From the NCBI GenBank assembly GCA_037179385.1, contig CM074200.1, positions 36,583,884-36,647,883 of the forward strand: a stretch of DNA of 64,000 nucleotides, written 5' to 3'. A program made the translations under genes and the position numbers. Source of the DNA: Holothuria scabra. Lineage: Eukaryota > Echinodermata > Holothuroidea > Aspidochirotida > Holothuriidae. A model generated the notes under the pieces. That model saw only the letters and a list, made by a program, of their open reading frames with translations. It did not search any database and was not told the DNA's origin. Shown in pieces: positions 59,130 through 64,000 of this stretch. Position 1 is the stretch's first letter; every line of letters begins with the position of its first letter.

Positions 59130-60178
59130 CCACATGATACATAATCTGAGAGATTTGCAAAATAGCCATGTTAAACTCTCTCTTTCTCTCTGAGCTTGGA
59201 TCACTGTTTCAGTAGGCTATGCATGTCTTATCTTATGCTACTTATCATTGTTTGAGACTGGCAGCAATCAGTAGAAGAGATCATAAAAATTATCAGATTC
59301 AAATTAAAACACATGTCTATATTGAATTAAGTGTCATACCTAGTTAGTGCTGCTGGCTGTATGAAAGAATCACTGTGGTCAATACTCTACAAGATGGCTG
59401 GCTATTTCTACCTTATCACATAGGGTATATTGTTCCCATGTCTCATAAATCCCACTTTCATATATTCCATCTTGTTTTGGTCCCCTGTCTCAAAAGTCCC
59501 ATGTCTCAATCACTGCTCCCCAACCAATCAACTCATTGGGATTATAGGGGTTTGGGTTAGAGATATGGTTATTGGGCATGCACTTAAAATTATGAGGGGA
59601 ACAATGCCACGGGGAACCAATGCATGTTACAGGTAACACGATTAGATTAGATTAACAAGGCCACCATGTGGGTAGCTCACAGGTAGGGATATTAATTGGG
59701 CAGCTGACCCATATTCTCCCCACGTATCAGTTGTTTGCCCAAGAGCTCTCTCATATCAGTGAAGTGGGCTATCATAAAAAGGCCACTTATTAATCCCAGC
59801 TGAAATTGGCCCACATGAAAAGAGTTAACACCCATTGATGCAGCTGCAGAGGAGCCAACCCAGGCAGGCATTATTTGTCCCCCTTCCCAAGATTTTGGCC
59901 TGTGTCCCTCCCCAACTTAGGTCAGTTAAGAATTGAGTAGACAGAAAAAAATTGATAATATACATCTCCAGATCTAATTTTTCATACTGAGAAATATCCT
60001 TGCAAGCTTTTGGGTTTTCGCCCCCTGAACATGCCTACCACCAGCCTGAATGGGAATGAATGTTTTGGGATCTGTATTCTGTTTGGAGCTGCGTCCAAAA
60101 TTTTTGCGCCCAACATTATCCTGTGCCCTTTATTTGTCCCCACCCCATCCAGTTTTGACAGTCTAGCACCACCGCTGC
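59130..60178. other. No gene recognised
   Basis: Repetitive-looking but unassigned. A (GATTA)n-like run is at 59640-59655. Confidence 0.4.
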
Positions 60179-60346
60179 CAGTGCATGGCACAGCCCCCCC
60201 CAGGGGGGGGGGGTCAGAACCTTGCAATGCAAAAAACACCTAAAATAGCGGTTTTTTCTCCCTATTCTTCCCTCATTGAGTGCCCCATGACACCAACCTC
60301 CTCCCCCCGATGACACAATCCTGGCTATGCGCCTGGCTATGCGCCT
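60179..60346 (-). mobile_element. Probable hAT MITE (CAGTGGCGT family), decayed
   Basis: Shares CCTAAAATAGCGGTTTTTTC and a GACACAATCCTGGCTATGCG end with the other copies. The terminal GGCTATGCGCCTG is duplicated, and no clean target duplication is seen. Confidence 0.65.
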
Positions 60347-60349
60347 GAC

Positions 60350-61680
60350 CATTGACGGGGAAGTAAAGAGATGAGACTAAAGACATATCCCCTTAGGTTT
60401 GACAGCAAAATTGTTCTTCATCCATCAAATAACGGCATATTCTTCTCCTACCCATTTGACTTATCTGTCTGTAATCTCATAATCTCAGTAGAGTACTTTT
60501 GTGGATTCAGACGGTTTCGTTTGTTGCAATACTGTTCATTTTTTGTAGGCTACAATCTGACGATAACAGTTCAATGATTAGTGTCTGTAATCAATTCACA
60601 TAATTGCTTCAAGTACTAATTCAATGTGTAACGTCGCTGTAAACTCCCGATTTTGTGCCCGCAGGATAGGTCGAATTGTCACATACATTGTATCACTTAT
60701 TTTACATCATGGAATAGTGTGACAGGGGCTTTAAGGAGCTGAAAACTCCCTCTTTTACATTAGGCTCTGTGTAAATTTTTTTTACTTTTAAAGTGAAAAA
60801 GTTTGTATATTCGATTTGAAGAAAGTTGTCAAGTTAACAAGGTATACCCAGTGTAGTGTTACCATCCATCACACTTAACCAGGATTGCCTCAATCTTTAA
60901 AGGAATTTGAGCGTCCCCACTGGTGAGTGGGGAGGTAAATTGTCACGATTTCTAAAAACAAATATAGGCTAGGCTGGGCAAGCATCAGGACAGCACTGTA
61001 TGTTTATTCATAGTATACTTTGCAGACTCATGGGGCCCGCATAATTATACATTGCCGTTTGCATACACACATTGTCAAACAGCTAACAAGGCTAGCTGCT
61101 AGAGATGACAATGCAGTACATGGTAATAGTACCAACCTAAATGAGAGCGTGACCAAGCAATATGCACAAATCGACCAAGTATTAATATTGCAGAGCTGGT
61201 CCGTGCAGTAAATTATGTAATGCACGCAATGACATTTAGCGTTTACATCCTTAAAATTGTCACCTAAGGCCTATTGGGTAGACAACCTCAAACAAGTGAA
61301 TCTGCTTCAAAAATGTTACATTATATGGCTTCTAGGTATTCTAAAATCTAAATTTTATGAAGTGGGGAGGGGGGCATCCCCTTGGACCCTCCTCCACTTT
61401 TGTCTTCAAAACAGATATGACAATTTCAGCTAACAGAAATACATGGTAACTCTAACCCAGATTACAATCCAATGTGCACCTAAGAGCTGTACTATTCTTT
61501 CCAATATTTATATATACACAGAGGAAACCCTATTAATGGAAAGAATACAATGCATTGAGGTTTTAGTGATCAATATATGTCCTATTGGAAATACTGCCAT
61601 GATGGTTCATATCTTTGCTGTCAACCAGTTGGAACAATAATTTTGTGTGAGCTGTATCAAAGTTTTCTAACTTTCGATAC
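60350..61680. other. No gene recognised
   Basis: Only short frames without motifs or splice support. Confidence 0.4.
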
Positions 61681-61689
61681 TGTGTTACC

Positions 61690-61835
61690 ACAGTTTTCAG
61701 GCTTTGACCAATTGTGACCCCAGACGACTTTTGACCTCCACCAAAATCAAGAGGAACCGTCCCTTCACTTTAGTACATTCACATTCCAAATATGAGATCT
61801 ATTCAAGATTCCTCACTTGAGATACTGCATGCACC
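61690..61835 (+). repeat. Single diverged monomer of the DR1 satellite
   Basis: CTTTGACC...TGTGACCCCAGACGA, TTTTGACCTCCACCAAAATC, ATATGAGATCTATTCAAG and TTGAGATACTGCAT follow the unit order of 51430-52860. Confidence 0.8.
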
Positions 61836-61895
61836 CAGAGGGATTGCTATTGATGCGACTATGAGTATTAAAGCAGGCTGTGTGTGACTTGTTCG

Positions 61896-62064
61896 CAGTG
61901 GCATAGCCACGGGGGTGGTTTTGGGGGTTAGAACCCCCTCCATGACCCTACCTTGCAAAGAAAAGAACCCTAAAATAGTATTTTTTCTTTCTATCCTTGT
62001 AAACACTTTTCTCTCATGTCGTGCTCCCAGTCCCCCCCAAGACACAATTCTGGCTTCGCTACTG
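61896..62064 (+). mobile_element. hAT MITE (CAGTGGCGT family), perfect 8-bp TSD
   Basis: Ends CAGTGGCATAGCCACGGG and GGCTTCGCTACTG. CTTGTTCG is repeated on both sides (61888-61895, 62065-62072). Confidence 0.92.
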
Positions 62065-62294
62065 CTTGTTCGAGCAGTGAACTTAGGCCTAGGCCAAGAC
62101 AGACATGAGCCAGGCCTTGAGTTTTTAGATTCTCCATGTTGAATACTAGACTACACTTATCAGAAAATTAAAAAGTGCAGTACTTGTGTTGTTTTATTAA
62201 AACTAAAATAGATTTACATGAGCTTCCATTTTTCATCTAGGTGCAAAATATTACACTCCTCAAAAGTCACAGTGTTTATGCTTAGGCCAGAGGA

Positions 62295-62561
62295 ATGAAA
62301 GTCATAGGATACTGTCCTCTGCCCGCATGTGTTGAAAGGAGCCACACAAAATTCTCATTATTTGAAAAAAAATCATTTTTTAATAAAGATGTACCTTCCC
62401 AAACATTTGACCTTGAATTTTATATGAATTTGCTCAAAACACTTTCTGAAAATAGTGTAAACATCAGCCTAGACATGGACGAAAAGCAGCTATGTGTATC
62501 TATCACAATTCTCAGGCAAGGATGCTCTGAGACTTCTAAGAAAAAACGGAAACGAGCGTGA
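62295..62561 (+). CDS. Small ORF with a C-terminal basic cluster, unidentified
   Basis: An 88-codon frame from ATG, or from a possible acceptor atgcttag|G at 62285. It ends with a Lys/Arg cluster KKKRKRA that resembles a nuclear localisation signal. The middle (FDLEFYMNLLKTLSEN, VNISLDMDEKQLCVSITI) alternates like helix then strands. An in-frame TAG at 62283-62285 blocks upward extension. It could be a terminal exon or a transposon remnant. Confidence 0.3.
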   Translation: MKVIGYCPLPACVERSHTKFSLFEKKSFFNKDVPSQTFDLEFYMNLLKTLSENSVNISLDMDEKQLCVSITILRQGCSETSKKKRKRA

Positions 62562-62564
62562 AAA

Positions 62565-63600
62565 AAGGAGGAAATGGAGAGGCATGCAACAGTGCTGAAG
62601 CCCAGGAGCAAGTATAAGAGCCCCTAGTGGTACACAGACTTCTGTTTGGATAGAACTCTGAGAGCTGTTTGTACAAATAAGATAGCTGAGATTAGGGCAG
62701 AAACTTTGGGGCTATTTAGCTCAAAAAGAAGGAATGAATAATGAAAAAGAGGAAGTATCCCAGGCCTGAGTCTGCAAAATTCCACTCACTATGACATACT
62801 AATATCATTGGCGTGAGCGCGGATTTCATCCTAGCATACCGGCAATGGAAACTAACCTACCTTTTATACTATATGTAATATGCATAACCCATCCACACAA
62901 TTTTGTGAGACAATGTGCTTCTACTTAATCTCAACTGAGCCCCAGTCAAATTTTAAACTAGGGATGATTATTTCCTGTCAAACAGGAAAGGCTGGATGAA
63001 AATTTTGGAAGTAGCACAATGTGTATATTTGTAGCCTATATGTAGGCCTATAGCGTACATACGTACAGCATAGAAAAGTATGGTATACATTTCACTGCAT
63101 CATATGGTATGTGTGTATATGTATGAGAATGTATTGGCCTATTTAGGTACATACACAAAGTACATGTATTGTGTAAATTTGTCAGTATACACCTTTGTGC
63201 TTGCATACAAATGTAGACACCTCTGTCAAAAATGAAAAAAAGCCTCGGCAAAGTAATGAAGAATGAAATAAAACAATGAAGAATGAAAAAGCCTCATGTG
63301 TTTCCCAAAATCATCTGGACGGTAATCTATAGATGACTTTTATTCCCTCTGACTTAGCTGCTACAAGGTGATTTTGACACAATGGCTTGTCAATTTGATG
63401 CACTGATGTTTGTGTGAAAAATGAAAAAGGATATTTAATTTTTTCCCAACTTTTGCCTTCAGAATGTAACACTTAAGCATAGGCCTAGAGCAATTTGGAG
63501 AAAGTGGTAGGCCTAGGATTCTTAAAATTTGTGCAGTTAGGCCTAAATTTTGGAAAGTAGGATTTTTGAGAAATTGGTATGGTAGCCTAGCTTAGAAATG
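62565..63600. other. No gene recognised
   Basis: AT-rich, with several AGGCCTA words. Nothing is supported. Confidence 0.4.
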
Positions 63601-63604
63601 GGTA

Positions 63605-63705
63605 ATTAAACATCAGGCCTTGAATTTTGCAGGGTGGGAGTGTGATCACCCTGACTTGCCTCAAATCACAGTGAGAAGTGTGATGTTTTGCACACCTACC
63701 GTATA
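63605..63705. repeat. Dispersed repeat, mate at 23155-23270
   Basis: Begins CAGGCCTTGAATTTTGCAGG and contains CAAATCACAGTGAGAAGTGT and TTGCACACCTACC. Confidence 0.65.
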
Positions 63706-64000
63706 TTCTGTAATAAACACCCCCCCCCTCAAAATTTTTAACAACTGCATAGGCCAAGACCTCCCGCACTACAGGCCCAAACCATGGATTAAGCTAGTGT
63801 TTGAACGCTTATGCATAATCAGTACTTAATTCAACAATCGACCCGATGCCGATTATTAGAAAGAGGGAAGACATGTGTTTGTCCCTAAAGTATGCGCCCC
63901 TTGCTTTGTGCATATCGTTCAAGTTGGAAAATATTGGGAATAGTTTCGTTTGTTTCGCCAATGGAATATCATTTTTGTAGGCCTAATATTTTCTTTTCAA

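Overview
This 64 kb window is animal nuclear DNA. It is AT-rich, with short exons bounded by GT-AG introns, tRNA-derived SINEs, truncated LINEs and many small DNA transposons. The protein-coding signal, the AGGCCTA-rich repeat clusters and the density of hAT-like and TTAA-flanked elements suggest a marine deuterostome invertebrate. An echinoderm is my best guess, but that is an inference. Two genes can be assembled with confidence, both on the minus strand. Everything else is repeats, unannotated intergenic DNA or weak exon candidates.

Gene 1 (11208-27105, minus) is an adipose-triglyceride-lipase type patatin-domain lipase (PNPLA2/ATGL). It has ten coding exons whose phases all agree and encodes 595 residues. 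The patatin core, with oxyanion loop GCGFLG, nucleophile in GASAG and catalytic Asp in DGG, lies in exons 1-4. Exons 5-10 carry a long acidic linker and the C-terminal lipid-droplet/regulatory half. Its introns hold SINEs, TTAA-flanked MITEs, a LINE interrupted by a terminal-inverted-repeat element that contains a tRNA-like sequence, and a decayed tandem array derived from the exon 6 splice-donor region.

Gene 2 (49279-53415, minus) is ribosomal protein L39 (RPL39, 51 aa). Its second and third coding exons are certain. The first exon, holding only the ATG, is tentative. The ~3.9 kb second intron contains about ten copies of a ~145 bp satellite, most of them with a perfect or near-perfect nuclear-receptor DR1 motif.

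From 27.1 to 49 kb the window is dominated by mobile elements. Two copies of one 2.4-2.9 kb hAT-like element, each with a perfect 8-bp target duplication, sit head to head (29001-31942 and 32226-34651) and form a very large inverted repeat. Several short hAT MITEs with intact 8-bp duplications, four members of a TTAA-flanked MITE family, a long foldback MITE and LINE 3' fragments follow. The 53.6-64 kb part holds a 1.3 kb hAT-like element, more MITEs, a candidate plus-strand terminal exon with a polyadenylation signal, and one small ORF ending in a basic cluster. I found no CRISPR, bacterial operon or viral genome.
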